In this document: piece by piece, positions 24,868 through 34,454 of the stretch
Numbering within the stretch: the stretch's first letter is position 1
How the letters are laid out: every line of letters begins with the position of its first letter
Assembly (NCBI GenBank): GCA_040768665.1
Contig: JAXGMN010000067.1
Location: 1-58,070, forward strand
Source: JABWBD01 sp040768665
Lineage (GTDB): Bacteria; Planctomycetota; Planctomycetia; Pirellulales; Thermoguttaceae
Direction: 5' to 3'
DNA: 58,070 nucleotides
Made by a program: the position numbers and the translations under genes
The notes under the pieces: generated by a model
Database searches by the model: none
The model's input: only the letters and a program-made list of their open reading frames with translations
What the model was told of the DNA's origin: nothing

Positions 24868-24945
24868 ATGCGATGGACGATTACTGCCCTGTCTGTTTAT
24901 GCTTCTGTTGCCCTGGCAACGGCGATTCTGCCGGGTGCCACCTGC
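24826..24945 (+). repeat. Duplicated gene leader, copy 1
   Basis: This stretch (including TACCCTCCCTGCTTC, then CATGCGATGGA at the start codon) is repeated with roughly 75-80 percent identity by eye at 29265-29384. It covers about 40 nt of 5' leader plus the first 25 codons of the GH39-like gene. Both copies are preceded directly by a large palindrome. Confidence 0.8.
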
Positions 24946-26400
24946 TTGGCGGCTGAAAACGTCGGCTCACGCGATACATCGCCAAGTGGAGCCGCCCCGG
25001 CCGAGGGCTTCACGTATGTTGGCAAGATCCGGCTGCGGCATGCCCGAGATATCGAGTCGTCGAACTGGGCTGTCGGCGCGGAGACGATGGGCCGAGGCTA
25101 TACCGTCTACGCCAACTGGCGGGGGTATCTTGGTCCTTTGGGCGCCAAGAAGGCCCGCATCCAGTCGGGCTGGGCCAGGACGGAACAGGAGAAGTGCAAG
25201 TACGACTGGGGCTGGCTCGACGAGATCATTCCCGACATGCTCGCACAGGGCGTCCAGCCCTGGGTATGCCTCTGCTATGGCAACCCGATCTATCCGGGCG
25301 GCGGCGGCACTGGACTCGGCGGAGGACTGCCGTCCACGCCCGAGGCCAAGCAAGCCTGGGAGGCGTTCGTGGATGCCTTCGTTCGGCGCTACAAGGAGCA
25401 AGTCGTCGAGTGGGAAATCTGGAACGAGCCTAAGGGCGGAATCAAGGGTGTGCCCGACTATGCCGATCTGGTCGTTCGCACCGCCGAGGTAATCCGCAAA
25501 CATCAGCCGGCGGCGCGGACCATGGTGGCCGCTGGTGGCAGCTTCGACATCCTTTTCGTCGACAAGCTTCTTGAGATGCTCAAGGAGCAGGGCAAGCTCC
25601 ACCTGGTGAATGAGGTGGCTTACCATCCCTACGCCTACAACCCCGACAGCGTCTACGATCGCGTGGCCGAGCTTCGCAAAGTCATAGGCTCCCACTCCGA
25701 CAAGATCACGATCCGGCAGGATGAGAACGGTGCGCCGTCGCAACGCGGTTCCTTCGGGGCGCTGGCCAAGTACGATTGGACCGAGGAATACCAGGCGAAG
25801 TGGGCGCTGCGCCGCCTGATGGGCGATTTGGGCCGCGATATCCCCTCCTCCTACTTCTCGATCTGCGACATGGTGTACCTGGTGACGGCCAAGGGGCGCG
25901 ATTCCGACCTGCGCGACAGCGCAGAGGAAGTCCAGAAGAAGATCAACTTCAAGGGACTGCTGGCCGCCAATCCGGACAGAACGGTCGACCACGCCAAGGT
26001 TGCCTACCGGGCCGTGCAGCATATTACGCCTGTCTTCGACAATACGGTCAAGCGGATCGACGGCTACGATTGCCGGGTCTCCGGCGGCGCCGAAAAGAGC
26101 ACCTACTCCGCGTTCGGCTACCGGGCAGCCCGCGGCGGACACATCGTCACCCTTTGGCGCGACAGCGATACACCGGGCGAGCGGCCTGAGAAGGAGTTGG
26201 TAACCGTCACCATCGCCGACGGCCAGTTCGACCAACCCGTGTGGGTCGACATGCTTTCGGGCGAGGTCCACGCGATCCCGGACTCGGCCCGTGAGTCGCG
26301 GGACCGCCGGACTACTTTCCAGAAGATACCTGTCTACGATCACGTAGTGCTGATTGCCGAGCGGGGCGCAATCTCGCTGACGCCGGCGAAAGCCGAGTGA
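24868..26400 (+). CDS. GH39-like secreted glycoside hydrolase, paralogue 1
   Basis: A 510-residue exported clan GH-A enzyme. Signal peptide at about 1-29. The (beta/alpha)8 barrel shows SGWARTEQEKCKYDWGWLDE, the VVEWEIWNEPKGG motif with acid/base Glu187, a VAYHPYAYNPD strand, and a candidate nucleophile Glu286 in TIRQDENGAP. A beta domain follows from about 400. Overall it resembles GH39 beta-xylosidase/iduronidase-type enzymes, but the subfamily and substrate are uncertain. A paralogue at 39722 shares nearly the same order (HARDIESSNWAVGAET against HAKEIQSSDWSVGCET; YGNPIY in both). The two genes flank seven other genes of the same cluster. Its leader and first codons are a duplicate of those at 29265. 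Confidence 0.72.
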   Translation: MRWTITALSVYASVALATAILPGATCLAAENVGSRDTSPSGAAPAEGFTYVGKIRLRHARDIESSNWAVGAETMGRGYTVYANWRGYLGPLGAKKARIQSGWARTEQEKCKYDWGWLDEIIPDMLAQGVQPWVCLCYGNPIYPGGGGTGLGGGLPSTPEAKQAWEAFVDAFVRRYKEQVVEWEIWNEPKGGIKGVPDYADLVVRTAEVIRKHQPAARTMVAAGGSFDILFVDKLLEMLKEQGKLHLVNEVAYHPYAYNPDSVYDRVAELRKVIGSHSDKITIRQDENGAPSQRGSFGALAKYDWTEEYQAKWALRRLMGDLGRDIPSSYFSICDMVYLVTAKGRDSDLRDSAEEVQKKINFKGLLAANPDRTVDHAKVAYRAVQHITPVFDNTVKRIDGYDCRVSGGAEKSTYSAFGYRAARGGHIVTLWRDSDTPGERPEKELVTVTIADGQFDQPVWVDMLSGEVHAIPDSARESRDRRTTFQKIPVYDHVVLIAERGAISLTPAKAE

Positions 26401-26454
26401 GCTTCTTGCAGCCGAAGAGCAATTCATTGTTGGTGTCGGATGTGGAGAATCGCA

Positions 26455-29079
26455 ATGCGAACGCAGTTCCTGGTACTCAGCAGTCTTTTGGCGGTCGGTC
26501 TTCTCCCGTCCATCTCGGCGGCCGAGGAGCATCCGCCGCTGTTTCCCTTTCTGATTTCTTATGACGCGCCCGACAACGCATCGAGCATGGCCCATCTGCT
26601 CGATGCTCCGGCCGGCAAACATGGCTTCATCCGCGCGGAAAAGGGGCGGTTGGTCACCGACGCCGGTCCAATCCGGCTGCATGGGACCAATCTGACCGGC
26701 CCGGCGAACTTCCCGAGCCACGCCGACGCGGATCAACTGGCAGCCCGCCTTGCCCGCTTCGGTTTCAACTGCGTCCGGCTGCACTACTTCGACGCCCCCT
26801 ACGGCAATTTCCGCGAGGAGAAATTGCCGGGCATCGTTGCCGAGGATCCGGTCACGCAACGGAACCTCGATCCCGGCCAGTTGGACCGGTTCGACTACCT
26901 GATCGCGGCATTCAAGCGGCGTGGGATCTACGTCAATATCAACCTGCACGTTGCGAGGATGTGGGATGATCGCGACGGATTCCCTGAACAGAGCGGTCGG
27001 CCGGGGATGGACAAAGGTCTCGACAACTTCGAACCGCGGATGATCGAGCTGCAGAAGGAGTACGCCCGCAAGCTGCTCGCGCACGTCAATCCTTACACCC
27101 GCCTGGCCTATGCCGAGGATCCGTGCGTGGCGATGGTCGAGCTGAACAACGAGAATGCGCTGCTCCGCGGGTATGTCTCCGGCGCGATGGAGCGGCTGCC
27201 CGAGCCGTACGCGGGCGAACTTCGCCGGCAGTGGAACGAATGGCTTGGCGAGAGGTATGCGTCGACCGAAGCCTTGCGAAGCGCCTGGCGGTGGGTCGAC
27301 GTGCCGCTCGGGGAGGAACAAGTTCCCGAAGGGAAGTTCGACCGTCGGGTTGATATCGATGGCAAGACGTGGATACTTGCTCGTGGCTTGTCCGAGGCCA
27401 CGGCCGGCACCCGCGACGGCGTGTTCACGATCGACGTGACGCGAGACGGCAACGAGTACTTTCCAAAACTCTTCCGAAGCCTCTCGGTGAAGAAGGACCG
27501 TCCCTACACGCTGTCGTTCAAAGTCCGCCAGACGAAAGGATCCGGACGAGTCGAACTGGGCCTGGCAGTGGCGGATACGGCCGCGGGCTGGCGATCGCTG
27601 GGCTTGCATCAGACGCTTTGGGTCGGCCCGGAGTGGAAGACCTTTTGCTATTCGTTCGCTGCCGCCGACGATTCCGACAAGGCCCAATTCCAACTAACTC
27701 GCTTCAAGACGGGCACGTATGAGATCGACGACGTTTCGTTTCAAAGCGGGGCGAAGAGCGAGTTCGACGCGACCAAACGGCTGGAAGACGGAACGATTCC
27801 GATTGTCAAGACAACGGGCTACGCCCCGCGCGGGGCAATGCGCGACTTCTGCCAGTTTCTTATCGACACGGAACGCAGCTACTGGGTGGACCTGTCGGAC
27901 TATCTCACGGACGAGGTGAAAGTCCGGGCGATCATTTCCGGGACGCAGCTCGGATACAGTCCGCCCTTCGTCCAGGCGGAGCTCGATTACGTGGACAGTC
28001 ACAGCTACTGGTGCCATCCAAGCCCCGTCAGCCCCGAGTGGCGGATCGGGAATGTGTCGATGGTCAACTCGATGTCGTGCATCCGAGGCCTGGCCGGTCA
28101 ACGGGTCTTCGGAAAGGCTTATACCGTGAGTGAGTACAACCATCCTTTCCCGAACCAGTACGGTGCCGAGGGCCAGCCGATGCTGCGGGCGTACGGCCGT
28201 TTGCAGGGCTGGGACGGCGTGTTCGAGTATACCTATCACCACCGGCCGGATTTCCAGCCGCAGCGGAACAGCTACTTCTTTCACATCATTGCAAGGACCG
28301 ACGTGCTGGCCCACATCCCGGCCTGTGCGGCCATGTATCTGCGGGGCGACGTTCAGGAGGCAAAGACGACGCTCGTGGGGGCGATCGATTACGCGACGTA
28401 TCTCGATCGGCTGGCACGAACCAGGGCGATCGGGGCGAGCATCGAGTCGGTCGGCTTCGACTCACGGCTGTCGCTGATTCACAAGACGGCCGTCGACCTG
28501 ACCGGGGAGTTGGGCACGGATGCCGGGGCCGTCGAGAAGATTGCCGACGATCAGAAGGTCTTCGTCAGCGAGACGGGCGAGCTGACCTGGAATGTCGAGC
28601 AGCCGGGCGCCGGGTACTTCACCGTCAACTCGCCGAACACGAAGCTATTCACCGGTTTTTCGAAGGGCCGCACGATCGCCCTTGGCGACGTTACGCTGTC
28701 GATCGGAAAAACACGGCTCGACTGGGCCACAGTATCCCTCGTGTCCCGCAATGCAACCGGGTTTGGCGAATCGAATCGTCCGGCCAATCTTCTGCTGGCG
28801 TCCACGGGCGTTTTGCAGAACCAGGGCATGACGATCGAGGAGGTTTCCGATACGCACATCACGATTCCCGGCGATTGGGGAGAGGGCCCCGTGTGCGTCG
28901 AAGGGATTCCGGCGGTGGTCACCCTGCCGGCCGATCCCGCCAAGGTCCACTGCTTCGCCCTGGACCCGCGCGGAGATCGAAAAAAGAAGATTCGCGTCGA
29001 GAAAGCCGAGCGTGGTGGAACAAGACTTGTTTTGAGTCCGGATTACGAAACCGTTTGGTATGAAATCGACATTCGGTAG
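26455..29079 (+). CDS. GH5-like glycoside hydrolase with inserted CBM-like domain
   Basis: An 874-residue exported protein. Signal peptide at about 1-22. The clan GH-A barrel begins with IRLHGTNLTGPANF and FGFNCVRLHYFDAPYGNF; the putative acid/base Glu lies in MVELNNENALLRG (about residue 228) and a late Glu in TVSEYNHPFPNQ could be the nucleophile. Between these two halves a beta-sandwich resembling a CBM4/9-type module is inserted (about 300-430: FTIDVTRDGNEYFPKLFRSL to YEIDDVSFQ). The C-terminus is beta-rich. GGAGA before 26455 sets the start; an in-frame ATG at 26440 would place that ribosome binding site inside the gene. It follows the GH39-like gene by 54 bp. Substrate unknown. Confidence 0.68.
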   Translation: MRTQFLVLSSLLAVGLLPSISAAEEHPPLFPFLISYDAPDNASSMAHLLDAPAGKHGFIRAEKGRLVTDAGPIRLHGTNLTGPANFPSHADADQLAARLARFGFNCVRLHYFDAPYGNFREEKLPGIVAEDPVTQRNLDPGQLDRFDYLIAAFKRRGIYVNINLHVARMWDDRDGFPEQSGRPGMDKGLDNFEPRMIELQKEYARKLLAHVNPYTRLAYAEDPCVAMVELNNENALLRGYVSGAMERLPEPYAGELRRQWNEWLGERYASTEALRSAWRWVDVPLGEEQVPEGKFDRRVDIDGKTWILARGLSEATAGTRDGVFTIDVTRDGNEYFPKLFRSLSVKKDRPYTLSFKVRQTKGSGRVELGLAVADTAAGWRSLGLHQTLWVGPEWKTFCYSFAAADDSDKAQFQLTRFKTGTYEIDDVSFQSGAKSEFDATKRLEDGTIPIVKTTGYAPRGAMRDFCQFLIDTERSYWVDLSDYLTDEVKVRAIISGTQLGYSPPFVQAELDYVDSHSYWCHPSPVSPEWRIGNVSMVNSMSCIRGLAGQRVFGKAYTVSEYNHPFPNQYGAEGQPMLRAYGRLQGWDGVFEYTYHHRPDFQPQRNSYFFHIIARTDVLAHIPACAAMYLRGDVQEAKTTLVGAIDYATYLDRLARTRAIGASIESVGFDSRLSLIHKTAVDLTGELGTDAGAVEKIADDQKVFVSETGELTWNVEQPGAGYFTVNSPNTKLFTGFSKGRTIALGDVTLSIGKTRLDWATVSLVSRNATGFGESNRPANLLLASTGVLQNQGMTIEEVSDTHITIPGDWGEGPVCVEGIPAVVTLPADPAKVHCFALDPRGDRKKKIRVEKAERGGTRLVLSPDYETVWYEIDIR

Positions 29080-29097
29080 GTCTTTGGGCGCGCTCAC

Positions 29098-29253
29098 AAA
29101 TAACTTGGACAATTCGGATGCGTGGCGCGGGGTCGGGAGTCTTTTTCCATGTCGGCCAGCCGTGCGGTTCGATGTGTGGAAACGCTCAAGGGGCCCGAAG
29201 TGCAAAAAGACGCCCGACCCCTTCTCGCCCCGGATAATCCGTCCAAGTTATTT
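29098..29253. repeat. Nested palindrome (family D)
   Basis: Outer arms AAATAACTTGGAC (29098-29110) and GTCCAAGTTATTT (29241-29253) are perfect. Inner arms GGGGTCGGGAGTCTTTTT (29129-29146) and AAAAAGACGCCCGACCCC (29204-29221) pair with two mismatches. It lies between two genes of the cluster, directly before the second copy of the duplicated leader. Confidence 0.88.
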
Positions 29254-29264
29254 TGAACAGCGAC

Positions 29265-29384
29265 TTTGCCTCACCCCACTACCCTCCCTGCTTCAAGGCT
29301 ACTGCCATGCGATGGAAGATTGCCGCCGTGTTTGTTGATGCTTCCGGTTCTCCGGCAATGGCGACTCTGCCCGAAAAGTGCCAC
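29265..29384 (+). repeat. Duplicated gene leader, copy 2
   Basis: Counterpart of 24826-24945: TACCCTCCCTGCTTC, then CATGCGATGGA at the aligned start codon (29307), then a degenerate copy of the signal-peptide codons. Here these codons no longer encode a good hydrophobic core; a better one lies about 40 codons further on. Confidence 0.8.
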
Positions 29385-32300
29385 GCGAAGTGGGCGTTGC
29401 GCCGGCGGACGTATCAATCCGTCTTGGGGGTAACCCTGCGCTCCCTGTGCAACACGTGGGTCGCGGCGGTCTGCTGGATCGCAGCAAGCGTCGTCGGCGG
29501 ATTGGGCGACGCTGCTGCGGCGTCGCCCGTGACTCGCTGGGAAGTGACGCCGACGTCGCTCGTCTCGCGCGACCAGCCGCCGTTGCAGAAGATCGACTTG
29601 TCGATCGAGAGCGGAGAGCCGATCGAGTCTTGCCTGCTGCGAGTCTGGTCGGGCGATCGGCTGCTTGCCGAGAAGCCGCTTGGTGCGGTTCGGAAAGGCT
29701 CGAACGATTTTTCGGTGCTTCTCCAGGAACCGGCCCAGACCATCGAGACGCGCTGGCTGTTGTCGGACGGTTCCGAAGAGCTCGCGGAGCAAACCCGCAC
29801 GTGGAACCCGCCCCGCCACTGGACCCTGTACGTGCTCAAGTCGGCGCATGTCGATATCGGGTTGCACGACTCCCAGTACAAACAGCGGCTCATGACCGTG
29901 GAGTTCATCGACCAGGCACGCCGGCTGGCCGATGAGACGGCCGATTGGCCGGCGTCGTCGCGCTACCGCTACGTCGTCGAGGGGCTGTGGTGGTGGTTGA
30001 ACTATCCCCGGGACCGTTCGGAAAAGCTTGCCGGCGAGATCGTCCGGAATTACGTCAACGCGGGCATTTTTGACATCGGCGGGTCGCATTCGGGCAACCA
30101 TACCCAGGTGTACGGCACGGAGGAACTGTGCCGCAGCGCCTACTATCTTCGGGAGTTGCGCCAGCGCTGGGGTGTTGCCGGGGAGACCATGCTGATGGCC
30201 GACAACAACGGGATCACGTGGCCGCTGGTCACCGCCTACGCCGACGCGGGGATCAAGAACCTCGTGTTTCTTCCCAACGCATGGAACCCTACGACCGTCG
30301 GCGGAACGCGGATCGACGTCGGTTGGGATTCGAAGCTGCCGCATCTGTTCTACTGGTACGGGCCGGATGGCAAGAGCCGCCTGCTGGTATGGGCCAACCC
30401 GCATTACATCAGCACGGGGGACCATTTCGGAATCGGGACATGCAGGAAGAAATCGTGGTCGGTTCCCCCGCCGGAGACGATCGCCCCACAGATGGCGAAG
30501 CAGCTTGCGTTGCTCGAATCGCGTTATCCGTACGACGTCTGGCTGGTGTCGAATTACGACGACAACGAAACGCCCAATCTCCGTCTTCCCGAGTTGGCGA
30601 AGGCGTGGAATGCCCGGTGGCGATGGCCTGAGCTGCGGACCATCGGCGACCTGTCGGAGCCGTTTCGGCAGATCGAGAAGCGTTTTGGCGACCGCATCCC
30701 GACGCTCCGCGGCGACATCACCGGCGGCTGGGCGCAGCACCCGGTTTCGACCCCGCCGCTGCTGGCCAAAAAGCGAGCCGCAGACCGTCTGCTGCCGGTT
30801 GCCGAGACGCTGGCCACGCTGGCCCGGCTGGCCGATCCCGACTTTGTCTATCCATCCGTGGCCTTCCGACGAGCCTGGGACGCGCTCGTCTCGAACGACG
30901 AACACGGCTACGGCACCAGCTACTACAAAGGGCGTCCGGTTTACGACACGTGGATGCAGAAACGCGACTGGATCGACCGGGGACTCGCCACGGCCCAGAC
31001 GGAAAGTGCCCGCGCCCTAACGGCACTTGCCGCACTGGCATCGAGCGAGGGACCGTCGGTCTTCGTTTTCAATCCGACGCTCCATCCGCGCTGCGAGATC
31101 GTCGAGGTGGATCTGCCCGAGTCGTGTGCGGAGCTGTGTTCGGTTCATGGTGCCGACGGGACACTCGCGGTTGTCAGTACGGACAGGCGCAAGCTGCGTT
31201 TCCGAACGTCGGAGATCCCGCCCATAGGCTACGCGATGTTCCAACTTGCCGAGGGCGATGCCGGAGCCATCGTAAGACAGCCCTGCGCCGAACCGCCGTC
31301 CGTGGAGAACGAATTCTACCAGGTGACGTTCGGCGCGGACGGCTCCATGACCGGAATCTTTGACAAGCAGCTCAAGCGGCAGTTGATCGACGCCTCGGCC
31401 CCTTACCGGTGCAACCAGTTCGTTTACACCAGAGACGTACACAAGAGCTTTTCCTCGCCTGCCAATGCGAGGTTCGAGGTCGAGACGTGCCCGTTGGAAC
31501 AGACCGTCGTTGCCCGCATGGACGATCCGGTCAGCGGCGCGGCGATCGAGCAACGCGTGACGCTGCCGGCACACGAGAAGCGGATCGACATCGACAACCG
31601 GCTCGATCACGTGCGCGATCTGGCCGGCAAGGACCGGTGGCAGCGGTTCGGCTATTACGCCTTTCCGTTCGACGTGCCCGATGGCAAGTTCCGCATCGGT
31701 TTGAACGGGTGCGTCGCCCGCCCGCGCAAGGACCAAACCGGCCACGGCACCGAGGCCTATCTGGCGGCCCGCGACTGGGCGAACGTCGGCAGCGATCGTT
31801 TCGGCGTCACCTTGGTGCAATACGACAGTTGTCTGGTCGAGTGCGGAACGATCCACGCCGACAAGAAGGCGTTCGGCGAGCCACTGACCACGACGCACCT
31901 CTACTCTTACGTGCTCAATGATTGGCTCTACGCACATGCCTACGTAACCGGCCCGTCGTCCATCAATCTCCGCTACCGGTATGTCATCCACAGCCACGAC
32001 GGAAGCCTGGGAGACGCGGGCGTAGCGAGGTTTGCGGAACGGGCGGTCACGCCGCTGTTGGCGACCGTGATTCCTCAAGCACAAGAGGGAAAACTGGGGC
32101 CGGCTCCCTACAGTTTTCTGTCGGTTGACGCATCGAACGTCAGCCTGTTGACATTCAAGTTGAGCGAGACCCCCGGCCGTGGCGTGATTGCGCGATTTCA
32201 CGGGACCGATGGTCGGCCGGCGGAGGTAGGTGTCAGGCTGGGTTGGGGACAGGATCTGCGTCTGACTCGCTGCTCGATCATCGAGAAAGACCAGGAGACG

Positions 32301-32999
32301 CTGGAATCCCCGTCACAGCGACTCGATCCCTTCGGCTACGCGACCTTGCGGATTGAGTCGCAGGGACCGCTGCCAGCGGCGCCGGAAGTCGTCGTTGGCG
32401 AATGCTCGGACAAGAGCGTCTCGCTCCAGTGGGCCCCCGTCGCCGGAGCACGGCAGTACCACCTCTACCGCGGCGAACAGGCCGACTTTCCAGCGGACGA
32501 GTACCACCTGCTTGCCACCACGCGCGAGACGCGTCATACCGACGACTGGCTGAGCCCCGGCGCGACGTACCACTATCGCGTTGCCGCCGTGACGGCCGAC
32601 GCGCGGCAGGGCGCCGCTTCCCGGTCGGTACACGCTGCGACTCAATCGCCCGGCGATTCACCGCCGGCCAAGGTCGGCTCGGTCTACACGGGCCTGATTA
32701 CCGATCCGAGGGCCTGGCGCGGCGACGAGCCGGACACGCTCTACCTGCAATGGGGACAGAACGCGGAATCCGACTTGTCGCACTACGAATTGTACCGCGG
32801 CGACACGCCCGATTTCGAAGTCGGCGCGAAGACCTTTTTGGCGAAGGTCGAGCCGGGACCGTACGTCGTGGTGCCGTTCGAGGACAAGGGGCTCAGGCCG
32901 CATACTCGGTGCTACTACCGTGTGCTCGCCGTCGACCGCGACGGACGTCGAGGGCAGCCGAGCGACCTGTGCCGGGGTGTGACCCGCGAACGGAAATAG
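29307..32999 (+). CDS. GH38-like secreted glycoside hydrolase with two FN3 domains
   Basis: About 1230 residues. The catalytic region resembles GH38 alpha-mannosidases: SAHVDIGLHDSQYKQRLM, then WWWLNYPRDRS, the acidic MLMADNNGITWPLV strand and VSNYDDNETPN. A large beta domain follows (FYQVTFGADGSMTGIFDK, IEQRVTLPAHEKRIDIDNRL). The last 250 residues hold two fibronectin type III modules (SVSLQWAPVAGARQYHLYRG; TLYLQWGQNAESDLSHYEL). The start is uncertain. ATG 29307 is the position aligned with the duplicated leader, but its first 40 codons are a decayed signal sequence; a TTG at 29424 would give a clean signal peptide (SLCNTWVAAVCWIAASVVGG). Mannosidase activity is inferred only. Confidence 0.62.
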   Translation: MRWKIAAVFVDASGSPAMATLPEKCHAKWALRRRTYQSVLGVTLRSLCNTWVAAVCWIAASVVGGLGDAAAASPVTRWEVTPTSLVSRDQPPLQKIDLSIESGEPIESCLLRVWSGDRLLAEKPLGAVRKGSNDFSVLLQEPAQTIETRWLLSDGSEELAEQTRTWNPPRHWTLYVLKSAHVDIGLHDSQYKQRLMTVEFIDQARRLADETADWPASSRYRYVVEGLWWWLNYPRDRSEKLAGEIVRNYVNAGIFDIGGSHSGNHTQVYGTEELCRSAYYLRELRQRWGVAGETMLMADNNGITWPLVTAYADAGIKNLVFLPNAWNPTTVGGTRIDVGWDSKLPHLFYWYGPDGKSRLLVWANPHYISTGDHFGIGTCRKKSWSVPPPETIAPQMAKQLALLESRYPYDVWLVSNYDDNETPNLRLPELAKAWNARWRWPELRTIGDLSEPFRQIEKRFGDRIPTLRGDITGGWAQHPVSTPPLLAKKRAADRLLPVAETLATLARLADPDFVYPSVAFRRAWDALVSNDEHGYGTSYYKGRPVYDTWMQKRDWIDRGLATAQTESARALTALAALASSEGPSVFVFNPTLHPRCEIVEVDLPESCAELCSVHGADGTLAVVSTDRRKLRFRTSEIPPIGYAMFQLAEGDAGAIVRQPCAEPPSVENEFYQVTFGADGSMTGIFDKQLKRQLIDASAPYRCNQFVYTRDVHKSFSSPANARFEVETCPLEQTVVARMDDPVSGAAIEQRVTLPAHEKRIDIDNRLDHVRDLAGKDRWQRFGYYAFPFDVPDGKFRIGLNGCVARPRKDQTGHGTEAYLAARDWANVGSDRFGVTLVQYDSCLVECGTIHADKKAFGEPLTTTHLYSYVLNDWLYAHAYVTGPSSINLRYRYVIHSHDGSLGDAGVARFAERAVTPLLATVIPQAQEGKLGPAPYSFLSVDASNVSLLTFKLSETPGRGVIARFHGTDGRPAEVGVRLGWGQDLRLTRCSIIEKDQETLESPSQRLDPFGYATLRIESQGPLPAAPEVVVGECSDKSVSLQWAPVAGARQYHLYRGEQADFPADEYHLLATTRETRHTDDWLSPGATYHYRVAAVTADARQGAASRSVHAATQSPGDSPPAKVGSVYTGLITDPRAWRGDEPDTLYLQWGQNAESDLSHYELYRGDTPDFEVGAKTFLAKVEPGPYVVVPFEDKGLRPHTRCYYRVLAVDRDGRRGQPSDLCRGVTRERK

Positions 33000-33044
33000 A
33001 AAACACGGATTCCCGAATCACGATCTTACTGGGAGGGACTGAAG

Positions 33045-34439
33045 ATGAAGAATGCATCGATTGGAATAATCTCGCTATTGGCGATGTCGATATTCGCGCA
33101 AGTCGCGTCGTCGACTCCGCCGAACGAACGCCAGGCTCGGCCGTCCCCGGACTGGCTGACGCGCGGCGTCATCTATCAGGTCTGGCTCCGCACCTTTACG
33201 CCCGAGGGAACGCTCAAGGCGGCCGCCAATCGCCTCGCGGAGGTCGCCGACCTGGGAGCGAGCGTTGTGTACCTCAGCCCGGTTCAACTCCAGGACGGCG
33301 ATCCACGCCCCGAGTTCTGGAGCCCGCGTCAGCAGAAGTCGCCGAATGCCGATCCCAGGAATCCCTATCGTGTGAAGGATTATGACCGCATTGATCCCGA
33401 GTACGGAACCGAAACGGACCTGAAGGAGTTCGTGGCGAAGGCGCACAAGCACGGGCTGAGGGTGTTGATGGACGTCGTTTATCACCACACCGGGCCGACC
33501 TGCGTCCTGCTGAAACACCCCGAATTCTTTCAGCTCGACGCCGAAGGCAAGCCGGCGATCAACCAATGGAACTTCTTGCGGTTGAATCTGGAGAGCCCCC
33601 GACTGCGTGAATATCTCACGGAGAACATGATCCACTGGGTGAAAGAGTGCGGGGTGGACGGTTTCCGCTGCGACGTCTCCGGCGCCGTGCCTTTGGATTT
33701 CTGGGAGGCGGCTCGCGAGCGACTCGATCGGGTCCGGTCCGATCTGGTCATCCTGGCTGAAGGCTTGCGAGCAGACGACCAGGTGAAGGCCTTCGACATC
33801 AACTACTCTTTTGCCTGGTATCACGCGCTTCGAGACGTCTTGACGGGCAGGCAACCCGCAGAGGCGATCGTGCAGCTCTGGGAGAAGCAGCACGGCAGCG
33901 TCCCGCGCGGAGCACGATTCATTCGCTACACGGACAACCACGACATCGATCGCTCGCTGACTCTGTTCGGCGAGCGGGGCGTCCGGGCCGCCTCGGTGCT
34001 GCACTTCACGATCGACGGCGTGCCTTTCCTCTACAACGGCCAGGAAATCGGCGACACGACGCCGCAAGACCTTTACCACCACTGGCCGATCAACTGGGAA
34101 GCAGGCGGACTGCCCAGGCAGAAGGCTCTGCTGATTTTCTTGAAGACGCTTATCGAGTTGCGCCGCAACGAGACAGCACTGACCGCCGGAAGCGTCGAGT
34201 GGCTGACGAACGACCGGCCGGATTCGGTTCTTTCCTTTCGCAGGCGGACGGCCGACAGCGAGATTCTGTCGGTGGTGAACCTGTCGAATCGCGCCGTCAA
34301 GGTGCGTATCACGTTTCCCGAGCCAACCCGCTGGTCCTACGACACACTGATCGACGATGGCGCCAAGGCCGAAACCGACGACAGTGGGGCTTTGCTGCAC
34401 GTCACGGGCTTTGGCTATTTCGTCGCCAAGCGGAAATGA
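33045..34439 (+). CDS. GH13 alpha-amylase-family enzyme
   Basis: A 464-residue exported enzyme with a signal peptide (about 1-22) and a complete GH13 barrel. Conserved region I is MDVVYHHTG; region II GFRCDVSG contains the nucleophile Asp210; region III ILAEG has the acid/base Glu239; region IV YTDNHD ends in Asp300. A short C-terminal beta domain follows. The family acts on alpha-glucosidic linkages by a retaining mechanism. Its small size and lack of domain B elaboration fit oligosaccharide hydrolases of the amylase or glucosidase type; which one cannot be told. GGGAGGGACTGAAG before the ATG is a fair ribosome binding site. It sits 45 bp after the GH38-like gene and 15 bp before the beta-helix gene. 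Confidence 0.85.
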   Translation: MKNASIGIISLLAMSIFAQVASSTPPNERQARPSPDWLTRGVIYQVWLRTFTPEGTLKAAANRLAEVADLGASVVYLSPVQLQDGDPRPEFWSPRQQKSPNADPRNPYRVKDYDRIDPEYGTETDLKEFVAKAHKHGLRVLMDVVYHHTGPTCVLLKHPEFFQLDAEGKPAINQWNFLRLNLESPRLREYLTENMIHWVKECGVDGFRCDVSGAVPLDFWEAARERLDRVRSDLVILAEGLRADDQVKAFDINYSFAWYHALRDVLTGRQPAEAIVQLWEKQHGSVPRGARFIRYTDNHDIDRSLTLFGERGVRAASVLHFTIDGVPFLYNGQEIGDTTPQDLYHHWPINWEAGGLPRQKALLIFLKTLIELRRNETALTAGSVEWLTNDRPDSVLSFRRRTADSEILSVVNLSNRAVKVRITFPEPTRWSYDTLIDDGAKAETDDSGALLHVTGFGYFVAKRK

Positions 34440-34454
34440 CATAGGAATCTGCTC

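Noticed and set aside
24967..27693. 908-codon minus-strand frame across two glycoside hydrolase genes
   Set aside because: It spans the end of one real gene and the start of another on the opposite strand, with composition typical of antisense frames and no domain resemblance.
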